Shown piece by piece: positions 9,765-18,293 of a stretch of 64,000 nt of DNA. A program made the translations under genes and the position numbers. Numbering within the stretch: position 1 is the stretch's first letter; every line of letters begins with the position of its first letter. The notes under the pieces are model-generated. The model was given only the letters and a program-made list of their open reading frames with translations, was not told where the DNA came from and did not search any database. Origin of the DNA: Pseudomonas sp. VD-NE ins (GTDB lineage Bacteria; Pseudomonadota; Gammaproteobacteria; Pseudomonadales; Pseudomonadaceae); the NCBI RefSeq assembly GCF_031882575.1, contig NZ_CP134772.1, positions 3,677,001 through 3,741,000 of the forward strand, read 5' to 3'.

Positions 9765-10060
9765 CCCTCACCCCAGCCCTCTCCCGGAGGGAGAGGGAGC
9801 CGACCGCGTTGTCTGGCGTTATACGTCGACCTGAACGACCGGGTTGGATTCGGTAAAAAAACGTTCCAGTCAGTGCAACGCTCAAGATCACTTGGGTCAG
9901 TACCCTCACCCCAGCCCTCTCCCGGAGGGAGAGGGAGCCGACCGCGTTGTCTTGCGTTATACGTCGACCTGAAAAACCGGGTTGGATTCGGTAAAAAACG
10001 TTCAGGTCGGCGTAGCGCTCAAGATCATCCCGGTCAGTCCCCTCTCCCTCTGGGAGAGGG
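9765..10060. repeat. Tandem repeat, about 2 units of 138/125 bp bounded by CCCTCTCCC/GGGAGAGGG hairpins
   Basis: The hairpin CCCTCTCCCGGAGGGAGAGG starts at 9777 and 9915, and a variant starts at 10040. Between them lie near-identical unique stretches containing CGTTATACGTCGACCTGAA and GGTTGGATTCGGTAAAAAA. The array fills the 9591-10103 gap between catA and the 2OG oxygenase gene. Small open frames across it are repeat-derived and not counted as genes. It is built like the larger array at 54180. Confidence 0.9.
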
Positions 10061-10103
10061 TTAGGCGGGCGGCGTTCCGATGAGGGAGCCAGACGACTCG
10101 GTA

Positions 10104-11021
10104 TCAAGCCTCCTGCAACGCTCGCGGCCGTTGGCTGCGTTGTTCGGCACTGGCGTCCGGCGCCTGCTGCAACTGGAAGTCGAACTTCAGCTCGGCATAA
10201 CGCCCCGACACCGCGTCCTCACGGAACACCACCTCCCCGACCAAGCCTTCACGGGTCGCATAGGCGAAGTCATCCCACAAATACTGATCGCCCGACAGAT
10301 TGATCTGCGTCGTCAGGTGCCGATGCCCCGGTGCGCTGATAAAGAAATGCACATGGGCCGGACGCTGGCCATGGCGGCCGAGTTGGTTCAGGCATTCCTG
10401 GGTCGGCCCTTGCGGGTCGCAGCCATAGCCGGACGGCACGATACTACGAGCGCGGTAGCGGCCATCGGCGTCAGTGATGATGCGGCGGCGCAGGTTGTAC
10501 TCGGACTGGCTCGGGTCGAAAAACGAATAGGTACCCTTGGTGTTGGCGTGCCACAGATCAACCGTGGCACCGGCCAACGGCTGGCCATGCAGATCGAACA
10601 CCTGGCCTTCGAGGTGCATGACGGTGGCGACGCCCTCCTCGCTGCCGTCATCCATGCGGCACTCACCTTCGCACAGCGGCGCGCCGGCCACGTACAGCGG
10701 GCCTTCGATGGTGCGTGGCGTGCCGCCCGTCAAGCCGATCTGCGCGTCCTTGGCGTCCTGAAGCAGATCGAGGAAATGTTCGAGACCGAGACCCGCAACC
10801 AATAAACCTGCTTCCGAGCGAGCGCCCAAACGGTTGAGATAGTCGACCGCTTTCCAGAACTCGTCCTCGCTGATGTCGAGGTCTTCGATGATTTTCGCAC
10901 TGTCTTGCAAGATGCGCAGGACGATGGTTTTCAGACGGGAGTTACCGTCGTCGTTGGCAAAACCGGCGGCTTCTTTGAAGAACGTTTGCAACTCGGCGGT
11001 GTGGGCAATTTTCACGGTCAT
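10104..11021 (-). CDS. catA: Catechol 1,2-dioxygenase
   Basis: This intradiol dioxygenase opens catechol to cis,cis-muconate using Fe(III). The 305 residues match the family length. An N-terminal helical dimerisation domain (to about residue 105) precedes the catalytic beta-sandwich. Iron ligands are visible as Y165 (KGTYSF), Y199 (PSGYG), H223 and H225 (RPAHVHF). It is the last gene of the ben-cat cluster; a REP doublet separates it from catC, so its expression may be partly uncoupled. Confidence 0.97.
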   Translation of the reverse strand: MTVKIAHTAELQTFFKEAAGFANDDGNSRLKTIVLRILQDSAKIIEDLDISEDEFWKAVDYLNRLGARSEAGLLVAGLGLEHFLDLLQDAKDAQIGLTGGTPRTIEGPLYVAGAPLCEGECRMDDGSEEGVATVMHLEGQVFDLHGQPLAGATVDLWHANTKGTYSFFDPSQSEYNLRRRIITDADGRYRARSIVPSGYGCDPQGPTQECLNQLGRHGQRPAHVHFFISAPGHRHLTTQINLSGDQYLWDDFAYATREGLVGEVVFREDAVSGRYAELKFDFQLQQAPDASAEQRSQRPRALQEA

Positions 11022-11091
11022 GGTGGTTACCTCATCTTGTTGTTTTGTGGCTCTCGCGAATCTTCAGGACAGACAACCTTCCCTGTGGGAG

Positions 11092-11174
11092 CTGGCTTGC
11101 CAGCGATTGCGGTGTGTCATCCAGCATTGATGGCGGCTGGTGTATTGCTATCGCTGGCAAGCCAGCTCCCACAG
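11092..11174. repeat. REP doublet inside the cat gene run
   Basis: Inverted copies of CCCTGTGGGAGCTGGCTTGC..CAGCGAT surround a short spacer between the catC stop and the catA start. It is the same subclass as the element at 1652. In the transcript it would form a strong stem and could affect mRNA ends or the catA to catBC ratio (inference). Confidence 0.92.
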
Positions 11175-11202
11175 TGTTCAGGGCTGGATTCGAAACCATG
11201 GA

Positions 11203-11493
11203 TCAGCGATCGTCTGTATGGATCGACGACGGATGCCGGCAGAGGCCATCAACCTCAATGTCCATGTAGGGAAACAGCGGCAAGCGCATCAGCGTGTCGT
11301 GCAGGGCCTCAACGCTCGGGACATCGAACACGCTGTAATTGGCGTAATGCCCGGCGATGCGCCACAGGTGCCGCCATACGCCGTCGCGTTGCAGCCGTTG
11401 CGCCAGTTCCTTTTCGTCCGCCTTGAGCCGGGTGGCCAGCGACGGGTCCATGTCGACGGGCAATTTCACGGTCATTTTTACGTGGAACAGCAT
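11203..11493 (-). CDS. catC: Muconolactone delta-isomerase
   Basis: The 96-residue protein is the normal length for MIase. It starts MLFHVKMTVKLPVDMD and contains the WRIAGHYANYSVFDV core. It isomerises muconolactone to 3-oxoadipate enol-lactone in the ortho-cleavage pathway. It lies 15 bases after catB on the same strand. Confidence 0.97.
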   Translation of the reverse strand: MLFHVKMTVKLPVDMDPSLATRLKADEKELAQRLQRDGVWRHLWRIAGHYANYSVFDVPSVEALHDTLMRLPLFPYMDIEVDGLCRHPSSIHTDDR

Positions 11494-11508
11494 GGTGACT
11501 CTCCTGAT

Positions 11509-12630
11509 TCAGTGGCGACGAAAACGCGCCAGACGCTCTTCGTCCAGCGTCAGGCCCAGGCCTGGAGTTCGCGGGATGTGCAGGTGAAAATCGCGGTACT
11601 GCGGCGCTTCTGTGACGATGTCTTCGGTCAGCAACAACGGCCCAAACAGCTCCGTGTCCCAGGTCAGTTGTTTGAGCGTGAGGAAGGCGTGCGCCGAGGC
11701 CAGCGTGCCGACGGAACCTTCCAGCATGGTGCCGCCGTACAGCGCGATGCCCGCTGCCTCGGCGATTTGTGCGGTGCGCAACACGGCACGCGGGCCGCCG
11801 TTCTTGGCGATTTTCAGGGCGAACACACTGGCGGCGCCGTCGGCGGCGAGGCTGAAAGCATCCTCGACGCTTTCGATCGACTCATCGGCCATGATCGGTG
11901 CCGGGCTGCGCTGGTTCAGGCGAATCTGCCCGGAGCGGTTGACCCGCGAAATCGGCTGTTCAATCAGGTCGATGCCGTTGTCACCCAGTACCTGACAGCC
12001 GCGAATCGCCTGGGATTCATCCCAATACTGGTTGACGTCGACCCGCACACTGGCGCGCTCGCCCAAGGCTTTTTTGATCGCCACGACATGCTTGAGGTCT
12101 TGCTCCAGCGGATTGGCGCCGATCTTCAATTTGAAGATGCGATGGCGACGTGCTTCGAGCATTTGTTCGGCTTCGGCGATGTCGCGGGCAGTGTCGCCGC
12201 TGGCCAGGGTCCAGGCCACTTCGAGGCTGTCCCTTACGCGGCCGCCGAGCAGTTCACTGACCGGCAGGCCGAGGCGCTTGCCTTGCGCATCGAGCAGTGC
12301 GCTTTCGATGCCGGACTTGGCGAAAGTATTGCCCTTGGCGATCTTGTCGAGACGCTGCATCGCCGCGTTGATGTTATTGGCTTCAATACCGACCAAGGCC
12401 GGAGCCAGATGCGCGTCGATATTGGCTTTGATGCTTTCCGGGCTTTCATAACCGTAGGCGAGGCCGCCGATGGTGGTGGCTTCACCAATGCCTTCAATAC
12501 CATCGCTGCAGCGCAGTCGCAGAATCACCAGAGTCTGCTTTTGCATCGTGTGCATCGCCAGTTTGTGCGGGCGGATGGTCGGCAGGTCGACGATGATCGT
12601 CGACAGGCTTTCAATCAGAATTCGCTGCAT
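11509..12630 (-). CDS. catB: Muconate cycloisomerase
   Basis: The start at 12630 (MQRILIESL) is chosen over an in-frame ATG 45 bases upstream because AAGGGA precedes it and 373 residues fits the family. Enolase-superfamily features are visible: catalytic KLK pair in FKLKIGA, metal ligands in VDVNQYW, EQP and ADES, and K in LKIAKNGG. It cyclises cis,cis-muconate to (+)-muconolactone. It sits between benD and catC. Confidence 0.97.
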   Translation of the reverse strand: MQRILIESLSTIIVDLPTIRPHKLAMHTMQKQTLVILRLRCSDGIEGIGEATTIGGLAYGYESPESIKANIDAHLAPALVGIEANNINAAMQRLDKIAKGNTFAKSGIESALLDAQGKRLGLPVSELLGGRVRDSLEVAWTLASGDTARDIAEAEQMLEARRHRIFKLKIGANPLEQDLKHVVAIKKALGERASVRVDVNQYWDESQAIRGCQVLGDNGIDLIEQPISRVNRSGQIRLNQRSPAPIMADESIESVEDAFSLAADGAASVFALKIAKNGGPRAVLRTAQIAEAAGIALYGGTMLEGSVGTLASAHAFLTLKQLTWDTELFGPLLLTEDIVTEAPQYRDFHLHIPRTPGLGLTLDEERLARFRRH

Positions 12631-12652
12631 GTCTGTGTCCCTTGAAAAGTGC

Positions 12653-13414
12653 TCAACCGAGGTCGCCGCCGCCAACCGGCAAGGTCACGCCGGTGATGTA
12701 GGAGGCGTCGTCGGAGGCGAGAAAGAGGATCGCGCCGACCTGTTCGTCGAGGCTGCCGTAGCGCTTCATCAGGCTGCTGTCGAGGGTTTGCGCAACGATT
12801 TCCTGATACCAGGCCTGCTCCTGCGCCGATGGTTCGGCGGCATTGCGCGGGATGCGCCGGGGCGGTGCTTCGGTACCGCCCGGTGCGGTGGCGTTGACAC
12901 GAATCCCGCGCTCGGCGTTTTCGAATGCCAAGCAAGCCGTGAGTGCGTTGATGCCGCCCTTTGCCGCGCCGTACGGCACGCGATTGACGCTGCGGGTAGC
13001 AATCGATGAAACGTTGACGATGGCGCCGCGACCTTGCTTGAGCATGTACGGCAGCGCGGCGTGGCAACACCACAGGGTCGGGAACAGCGAGCGGCGCACT
13101 TCAGCCTCGATCTGTTCGACTTCGTAGTGCTCGAACGGCTTGGCCCAGATCGTGCCGCCGACGTTGTTGATCAGGATGTCGAGGCGGCCGAACGTATTGA
13201 TCGCCTCGGCCATGACCCGCGCACAATCGGCGTATTGCTCAAGATCGGCGGTCAGCGCGAGAACGCCCTCGCCTTGCAGTTCGTGAACCAGTTCCGAGCG
13301 ATCAACCGCGATCACTTGCGCGCCTTCGTTTAGCAGGCGCTCGCAGACGCGGCGGCCGATACCCTGCGCCGCGCCAGTGACCAGCGCGACCTTGTTGGAG
13401 AATCTGTTGATCAT
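12653..13414 (-). CDS. benD: Benzoate cis-diol dehydrogenase (SDR)
   Basis: The 253-residue short-chain dehydrogenase has a GAAQGIGR cofactor loop, NNVGG, and active-site S...YGAAK. In this position it converts 1,6-dihydroxycyclohexa-2,4-diene-1-carboxylate to catechol with loss of CO2. It follows benC by 21 bases and precedes catB by 22 bases. Confidence 0.95.
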   Translation of the reverse strand: MINRFSNKVALVTGAAQGIGRRVCERLLNEGAQVIAVDRSELVHELQGEGVLALTADLEQYADCARVMAEAINTFGRLDILINNVGGTIWAKPFEHYEVEQIEAEVRRSLFPTLWCCHAALPYMLKQGRGAIVNVSSIATRSVNRVPYGAAKGGINALTACLAFENAERGIRVNATAPGGTEAPPRRIPRNAAEPSAQEQAWYQEIVAQTLDSSLMKRYGSLDEQVGAILFLASDDASYITGVTLPVGGGDLG

Positions 13415-13435
13415 GACAACCTCGAAAGAAGGGTT

Positions 13436-14449
13436 TCAGGCAGCCGCAGCGGCGAATTTTTCGTAGTAGAAGTTCGCCGGGGTGATGCCCTGCTCGCGGA
13501 TGTATTGGCTGACCGCTTCGACCATCGGCGGCGGGCCGCACAGGTACACGTCGACATCGCCTTCATTGAGATGGCGCGGTTCGATGTGCTGGGTGACATA
13601 ACCCTTGAGCGGATGCGCGCTCTGCGGGTTGGCGACGCAGGCGCCGAAGCTGAAATTGGCGATCCGTGCGGCAAAGGACTCGAGGCGATCGAGTTCGACC
13701 AGATCGAAATCGTTGGTCACGCCGTAGATCAAATGCACGGGATGATCGCAGCCCTGCTCGGCGATCTTTTCCAGCATCGCGGTGAACGGTGCCAAGCCAG
13801 TGCCGCCCGCCAACAACAGCAGCGGCCGCTTGATCTCCCGCAGGTAGAAACTGCCCAACGGCCCGGCCAGGTTCATGCTGTCGCCCGCCTTGGCCAGCCC
13901 GGTGAGGAAACTGCTCATCAAGCCGCCAGGCACGTTGCGAATCAGAAAGCTGACCTCGCCGTTCTTCTGCAACGAGCTGAAGGAGTAGGCGCGGGACTGC
14001 TCACTGCCAGGTACTTGCAGGTTGACGTACTGGCCCGGCAGAAACGCCAGTTTGCTCAGCGCCTCACCCTTGATCGACAGCGCGATGGTGCTCTCGGACA
14101 ACTGCCGCACATCACTGATCGAGGCCTGGAAATTCGCCTGTTCGGTCTTGCACACCTGTGAGGCGGCGGGCACTCGCACGACGCAATCGCTTTCAGCGCG
14201 CATCTGGCAGGTCAGCACATAACCTTGTGCGAGTTCTTCGGCGCTCAAGGCGTCTTCGATGAAGTTGTCACCCATGTCGTAACGCCCGGCCTCGGCGAAA
14301 CACTTGCAGGTGCCGCAGGCGCCGTCACGGCAGTCCAGCGGGATGTTGATGCCTTGGCGATAGGCCGCATCGGCGACGGTTTCATGGAGGCCAGCCTCGA
14401 TGAAACGGGTGACGCCGTCTTCAAAATTAAGCGCAATCTGGAAATTCAT
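13436..14449 (-). CDS. benC: Benzoate 1,2-dioxygenase electron-transfer component
   Basis: The start at 14449 (MNFQIALNFEDG) gives 337 residues, the usual BenC length; the longer open frame upstream is out-of-frame readthrough of benB. The N-terminal plant-type 2Fe-2S ferredoxin has C40, C45, C48 and C81 (LDCRDGACGTCKC, VLTCQ). A FAD domain follows with RAYSFSS, then an NAD domain with LLAGGTGLAPF. It passes electrons from NADH to BenAB. Confidence 0.96.
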   Translation of the reverse strand: MNFQIALNFEDGVTRFIEAGLHETVADAAYRQGINIPLDCRDGACGTCKCFAEAGRYDMGDNFIEDALSAEELAQGYVLTCQMRAESDCVVRVPAASQVCKTEQANFQASISDVRQLSESTIALSIKGEALSKLAFLPGQYVNLQVPGSEQSRAYSFSSLQKNGEVSFLIRNVPGGLMSSFLTGLAKAGDSMNLAGPLGSFYLREIKRPLLLLAGGTGLAPFTAMLEKIAEQGCDHPVHLIYGVTNDFDLVELDRLESFAARIANFSFGACVANPQSAHPLKGYVTQHIEPRHLNEGDVDVYLCGPPPMVEAVSQYIREQGITPANFYYEKFAAAAA

Positions 14450-14469
14450 GGTGCACCTCGCCGTGTCGA

Positions 14470-14958
14470 CTAGATGTGGTAGATGTCGATGACCTGACGG
14501 ACGTAATCGTTTTTCAGCACGACTTTCTTGGCCGTGATCAACGGCTGTTCGCCGCGCAGATCGAGGGTGTAGAAACTGCTGCCGAAGTAGCTGTCGGTGA
14601 CTTGGTAGCGAAAGCTCAGGGTGTGCCAGTTGAAGCGCACATGGCATTGCCCTTCGCCCTGCTCGACGATTTCGATGTTGCTCAGGTTGTGCGAGGTGCG
14701 GGTGTCGGGGATGGTCGCGCTGGAGCGCTCGGTCTTGATCCGGAAGATGCGGTCTTCGAGGCCGCCACGGTTGCCGTACCAGATCAGCGAGATTTCGCTT
14801 TGCGGGTCTTCGGTGAGGGTGTCGTTGTCGTCCCAGGCCGGCATCCAGAAGGTGGCGTCGGCGGCGTAGAGTTCCAGCCATTGATCCCACTGGCCGTCAT
14901 CGAGATAACGCGCCTCGCGGTAGAGAAAATCGCGCACGCTGTCGTAGAGGTTGCTCAT
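14470..14958 (-). CDS. benB: Benzoate 1,2-dioxygenase beta subunit
   Basis: The start at 14958 ([20 protein letters not shown]) overlaps the benA stop by one base (TGATG). The 162-residue product is the usual size for this cystatin-like ring-hydroxylating dioxygenase small subunit. It is structural in the alpha3beta3 oxygenase. Confidence 0.96.
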   Translation of the reverse strand: MSNLYDSVRDFLYREARYLDDGQWDQWLELYAADATFWMPAWDDNDTLTEDPQSEISLIWYGNRGGLEDRIFRIKTERSSATIPDTRTSHNLSNIEIVEQGEGQCHVRFNWHTLSFRYQVTDSYFGSSFYTLDLRGEQPLITAKKVVLKNDYVRQVIDIYHI

Positions 14959-16313
14959 CACACGGCCTCCACAGGGATCAGTTGTGATTCGCTGGCAGCG
15001 GCTTTGAGCATGGTTTCCTGCCAGTACTTGTGTTGCAGCACGAACAGGCCTTCGTCTTCGGTACGCATACCGGAGAGCAACGGTTTGAGATCGATTTCTT
15101 CGGCCGCTGCGTCCGCGCCCTCGACCCAATGCGTCGCGCCACGGGACATGTCGTTCCAGCCACGGCCGGCACCGTAGCCGGTCTGGCATGAGCGGAACTC
15201 TTCCAGATCATCCGGCGTGGCCATACCGCTGACGTTGAAGAAGTCTTCGTACTGCCGAATGCGCTTGGCGCGGGCCTCGGCGCTCTCGCCTTTGGGGGCG
15301 ATGCAGTAAATGGTGATTTCGGTCTTGTCGACCGAGATCGGCCGGGCGATGCGGATCTGCGAACTGAACTGATCCATCAGGTACACGTTGGGGTACAGGC
15401 ACAGGTTGCGTGAGTTCTCGATCATCCAGTCGGCGCGGGCCTGGCCGAAATCACGGGCCAGTTCGTCACGGCGCTCGTAGGCCGGACGGTCCTCAGGGTT
15501 GGCCCAGCGGGTCCAGAGCAGCAGATGGCCGTGATCGAACGAGTAGAAACCGCCGCCTTTCTTCGCCCAACTGCCGGCGCTCATGGTCTTGATCGCTTCG
15601 CCCGCTTCGCGCTGTTGACGCTGGTTCTGGGTGGCGGCGTAGTTCCAGTGCACCGAACTGACGTGGTAACCGTCGGCACCGTTTTCCGCGGTGAGTTTCC
15701 AGTTGCCTTCGTAAATGTAAGAGCTGGAACCGCGCAACACTTCCAGGCCATCTGGCGACTGGTCGACGATCATGTCGATGATTTTTGCCGACTCGCCCAG
15801 ATGTTCAGCAAGTGATTTCACATCGGCATTGAGGCTGCCGAACAGAAAGCCGCGATAGGACTCGAAGCGCGCAACTTTGGTCAGGTCATGGGAGCCTTCG
15901 CAGTTGAAACCTTGTGGGTAACCGGCTTCGCTCGGGTCTTTGACCTTGAGCAGTTTGCCGCTGTTGTTGAACGTCCAGCCGTGAAACGGGCAGGTGTAGC
16001 TGGAACGGTTGCCGGATTTGTGCCGGCACAGCATGGCGCCGCGATGGCTGCAGGCGTTGAGAAAAGCGTTGAGCACACCGTCCTTGTTGCGCGCGATGAA
16101 GATCGGCTGGCGCCCCATGGTGGTGGTGAGAAAATCATTGTTGTTGGGCAGCTGGCTTTCGTGGGCGAGGTAAATCCAGTTGCCTTCGAAAATGTGCGCC
16201 ATCTCCAGTTCGAACAGACGCGGATCGGTGAACATCTCCCGCTTGCAGCGGTAGGCGCCCTTCTCTTGGTCTTCTTCAAGCATGGCATTGAGGTAGTCGA
16301 TTCCCAGGGACAT
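14958..16313 (-). CDS. benA: Benzoate 1,2-dioxygenase alpha subunit
   Basis: The start at 16313 ([12 protein letters not shown]) is preferred over an ATG 15 bases upstream because GGAGG lies 8 bases before it; the product is 451 residues. The Rieske cluster is C88-x-H90 (CSHRGA) and C108-x2-H111 (CPFHGW). The mononuclear iron region is visible at [13 protein letters not shown]. It oxidises benzoate to the cis-diol carboxylate. It is the first structural gene under the BenR sites at 16377. Confidence 0.97.
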   Translation of the reverse strand: MSLGIDYLNAMLEEDQEKGAYRCKREMFTDPRLFELEMAHIFEGNWIYLAHESQLPNNNDFLTTTMGRQPIFIARNKDGVLNAFLNACSHRGAMLCRHKSGNRSSYTCPFHGWTFNNSGKLLKVKDPSEAGYPQGFNCEGSHDLTKVARFESYRGFLFGSLNADVKSLAEHLGESAKIIDMIVDQSPDGLEVLRGSSSYIYEGNWKLTAENGADGYHVSSVHWNYAATQNQRQQREAGEAIKTMSAGSWAKKGGGFYSFDHGHLLLWTRWANPEDRPAYERRDELARDFGQARADWMIENSRNLCLYPNVYLMDQFSSQIRIARPISVDKTEITIYCIAPKGESAEARAKRIRQYEDFFNVSGMATPDDLEEFRSCQTGYGAGRGWNDMSRGATHWVEGADAAAEEIDLKPLLSGMRTEDEGLFVLQHKYWQETMLKAAASESQLIPVEAV

Positions 16314-16376
16314 GGCCGGGGCCTCCATTGTTATTGTTCAGGCCAGGTCAGATTAGGGAGGCGATGCACGGGGCAA

Positions 16377-16412
16377 TAGCCGAAACCTGCAGATCGCTAT
16401 CCGTTTTGTGCA
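16377..16412 (-). promoter_or_regulatory. Tandem BenR binding sites and benA promoter
   Basis: On the minus strand two direct repeats, TGCACAAAACGGATA and TGCAGGTTTCGGCTA, lie exactly 21 bp apart. Both match TGCA-N6-GGNTA, the XylS/BenR half-site. The proximal site runs into a TATTGC -35 element, with TAATCT 17 bases further on as -10, the layout known for Pm/PbenA. Confidence 0.88.
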
Positions 16413-16465
16413 GGATGGCGCGGCAGATGATTCGGCGTGTTTCGGAAGGGGTTTAGCGCAGTGTT

Positions 16466-17422
16466 TTAGTGGCGGCGTTTGAAAGTCTGCGACGGCAGTT
16501 CGCCGTACTGTTGGCGATAGCTTTCGGAGAAGCGGCCGAGGTGCAGGAAGCCGTAGTCCAGGGCCAGTTCGGTGAGGTTGCGTACCGGGCAGCTCGGATC
16601 GCTGAGGCAGGTGTGGATGCGCGCAAGTTTGCGCTGGCGGATGTATTGCATCGGTGTGACACCGAGTTGGCGTTCGAACAAGCTGTACAGCGAACGCGGG
16701 CTCATGCTCGCCTGTGCGGCCAAATGTTCAGCCGGCAAATCCAGTTTCAGATTGCGCTCGATGTAATCGACGATGCGTTCGAAGCTTACGTTCGGTGCAC
16801 TCAGGCACTCACGGCTGACGTTGGTGTTCATCAGCGAGATCAGTTTGCTGCCGATGATCTGCGCGTAATGCTCCTGCACGCGTAGCAACGGATCGCTGGC
16901 CTCGGCTTCCTGACAGATCATCGCCAGCAGATTGGTGAAGCCTTCCAGCTCATCCAGCCGATAGTGATTGCGCAGGAACCGGATACCGCTTGCCGGACGC
17001 TGCCAGCGCTGCTCGTCGCATACCGATTCGAGCACGCTGACCGGCACCTTGAGGATGAATTTCTCGCAGTCTTCCGAGTAGGTCAGATCGACCGGATCAT
17101 CCGGGTTGATCAACAGCAACTCGCCGGGCACCAGATGCTGCTCGTGCTTGTGTCCGCGCCACAGGCAATTGCCTTGCAAGAGCACTTGCAGGTGGTACAC
17201 GGTTTCCAGCGCCACGGAGGTCACGCGCACGCTGCCGCCATAGCTGATGCGGGCCAGATCGAGATCGGCGAGTTTGCGATGGTTGAGGCTGGCTTGCGGG
17301 TGGGTGGTCCTGGACAGGCCGATGAAGTGTTGGCCGACGTGCTGATTGACGTAGTCGGAGACGGCATAAGGGTCAGCGTGACGAAACACGCTGCTGCGAT
17401 CGCTCAGCAGATGGCTGTCCAT
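16466..17422 (-). CDS. benR: BenR, AraC/XylS-family activator of benzoate catabolism
   Basis: The 318-residue protein has an N-terminal AraC_binding_2 effector domain and a C-terminal double helix-turn-helix (LPAEHLAAQASMSPRSLYSL; then RNLTELALDYGFLHLGRFSE). BenR binds benzoate and activates benA. It lies directly upstream of benA on the same strand, with matching operator sites between them. Confidence 0.94.
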   Translation of the reverse strand: MDSHLLSDRSSVFRHADPYAVSDYVNQHVGQHFIGLSRTTHPQASLNHRKLADLDLARISYGGSVRVTSVALETVYHLQVLLQGNCLWRGHKHEQHLVPGELLLINPDDPVDLTYSEDCEKFILKVPVSVLESVCDEQRWQRPASGIRFLRNHYRLDELEGFTNLLAMICQEAEASDPLLRVQEHYAQIIGSKLISLMNTNVSRECLSAPNVSFERIVDYIERNLKLDLPAEHLAAQASMSPRSLYSLFERQLGVTPMQYIRQRKLARIHTCLSDPSCPVRNLTELALDYGFLHLGRFSESYRQQYGELPSQTFKRRH

Positions 17423-17654
17423 GGGGCGTTGCTCGTTGTTGTCGTTATTTTGGGATCACGGGGTTTCAGGCATCACCACTCACAGTACGCCGGAGTGTCA
17501 GGGTGGGCAATTGGACGAAGGTTTGGGTACTCGATAATCGAACACTTTTTGCGGATTACGGAGTGGTTTGAACAACGCCTACACTTGCCGAAGAAATGCC
17601 CTACTCGCCAAAAAAACCCGATAAAGAAAAATCCTACTTATGACAGCTTTATAA

Positions 17655-17693
17655 AACAAAAAAAGCCCGTTTCAGTCGAAACTGAAACGGGCT
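17655..17693 (-). terminator. Rho-independent terminator with UUCG loop
   Basis: A perfect 13-bp stem (AGCCCGTTTCAGT/ACTGAAACGGGCT) has a TTCG loop on the minus strand and is followed there by a run of T. It ends a minus-strand transcript coming from the 17694-18224 region, where no convincing gene is seen. Confidence 0.88.
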
Positions 17694-18224
17694 CCTCCCA
17701 CCTCAACGGCCGTTACTTCAGGTCGTCAAAGTGGTCTCGCAGGAACTCGTAAAAACTGCTTTAAACAATCTCCATACAAGGCTCAGCGTACGCAGCAAAA
17801 GCTTCATACGTTTTGGCCTCCAGGTTGGCGGCCAAACCTCCAGCAGACTTACCGGATCATGCGTGCCTTCAGCCTGCACGTTAAAGCAGCTAGTGAGGCG
17901 GCCGGTTGAAATCCCTCCGAAACATCATTCCGGCACGGGTGCAAAACCGTGTCAAAGGGCATGAAAACGTTGAGTCACCCGCCTGGCCTCACCGCTGCTA
18001 GAACAAGTGAGCGCCCACATCATAACCCTCATTCAAAGGCTTTCAGGAAAAGTTATTTTCTGTTTTGTTAACCATTATTTCTGCCAGCTTTTTCTGGAAA
18101 TGAAATAGCGCAGACAACCAATTTCATACGAACTTTAACCTTGCAAGTAGGCACAAAGACTCCTACCATGGGCGAACGTTAAAGCAGCTAGTGAAGCAAC
18201 AAACCTCAGCCGCAAACCGAGGTT
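17694..18224 (-). other. Gene-poor region, candidate structured RNA or decayed gene
   Basis: Neither strand holds a convincing protein gene. On the minus strand there is a possible -10 (TATGAT) near 18020, then a stem-forming stretch (GGGCGCTCAC...GGTGAGGCC) and several short hairpins, ending at the terminator at 17655. Near the end, short frames read like a broken small protein (LEAKTYEAFAAYAEPCMEIV; FYEFLRDHFDDLK) interrupted by stops. The motif GTTAAAGCAGCTAGTGA occurs twice, at about 17880 and 18179. Function unknown. Confidence 0.4.
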
Positions 18225-18255
18225 AAAAAACCACCCCGCTAAGGTGGTTTTTTTT
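18225..18255. terminator. Bidirectional terminator
   Basis: AAAAAACCACC...GGTGGTTTTTTTT forms a short stem with A and T runs on both sides, so it can act in both directions. An adjacent AACCTC/GAGGTT hairpin precedes it. It lies just after the stop of the MarR/GNAT gene. Confidence 0.88.
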
Positions 18256-18293
18256 CGTCAGCCTTTTCACTGCACCCGCCGATGAAAATCAGA

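Noticed and set aside
11140..12645. 501-codon plus-strand open frame
   Set aside because: Antisense to catC and catB; low-complexity composition typical of GC-rich shadow frames.
17731..17964. 77-codon plus-strand frame in the gene-poor region
   Set aside because: No ribosome site or recognisable content; the region's terminator points to minus-strand transcription.
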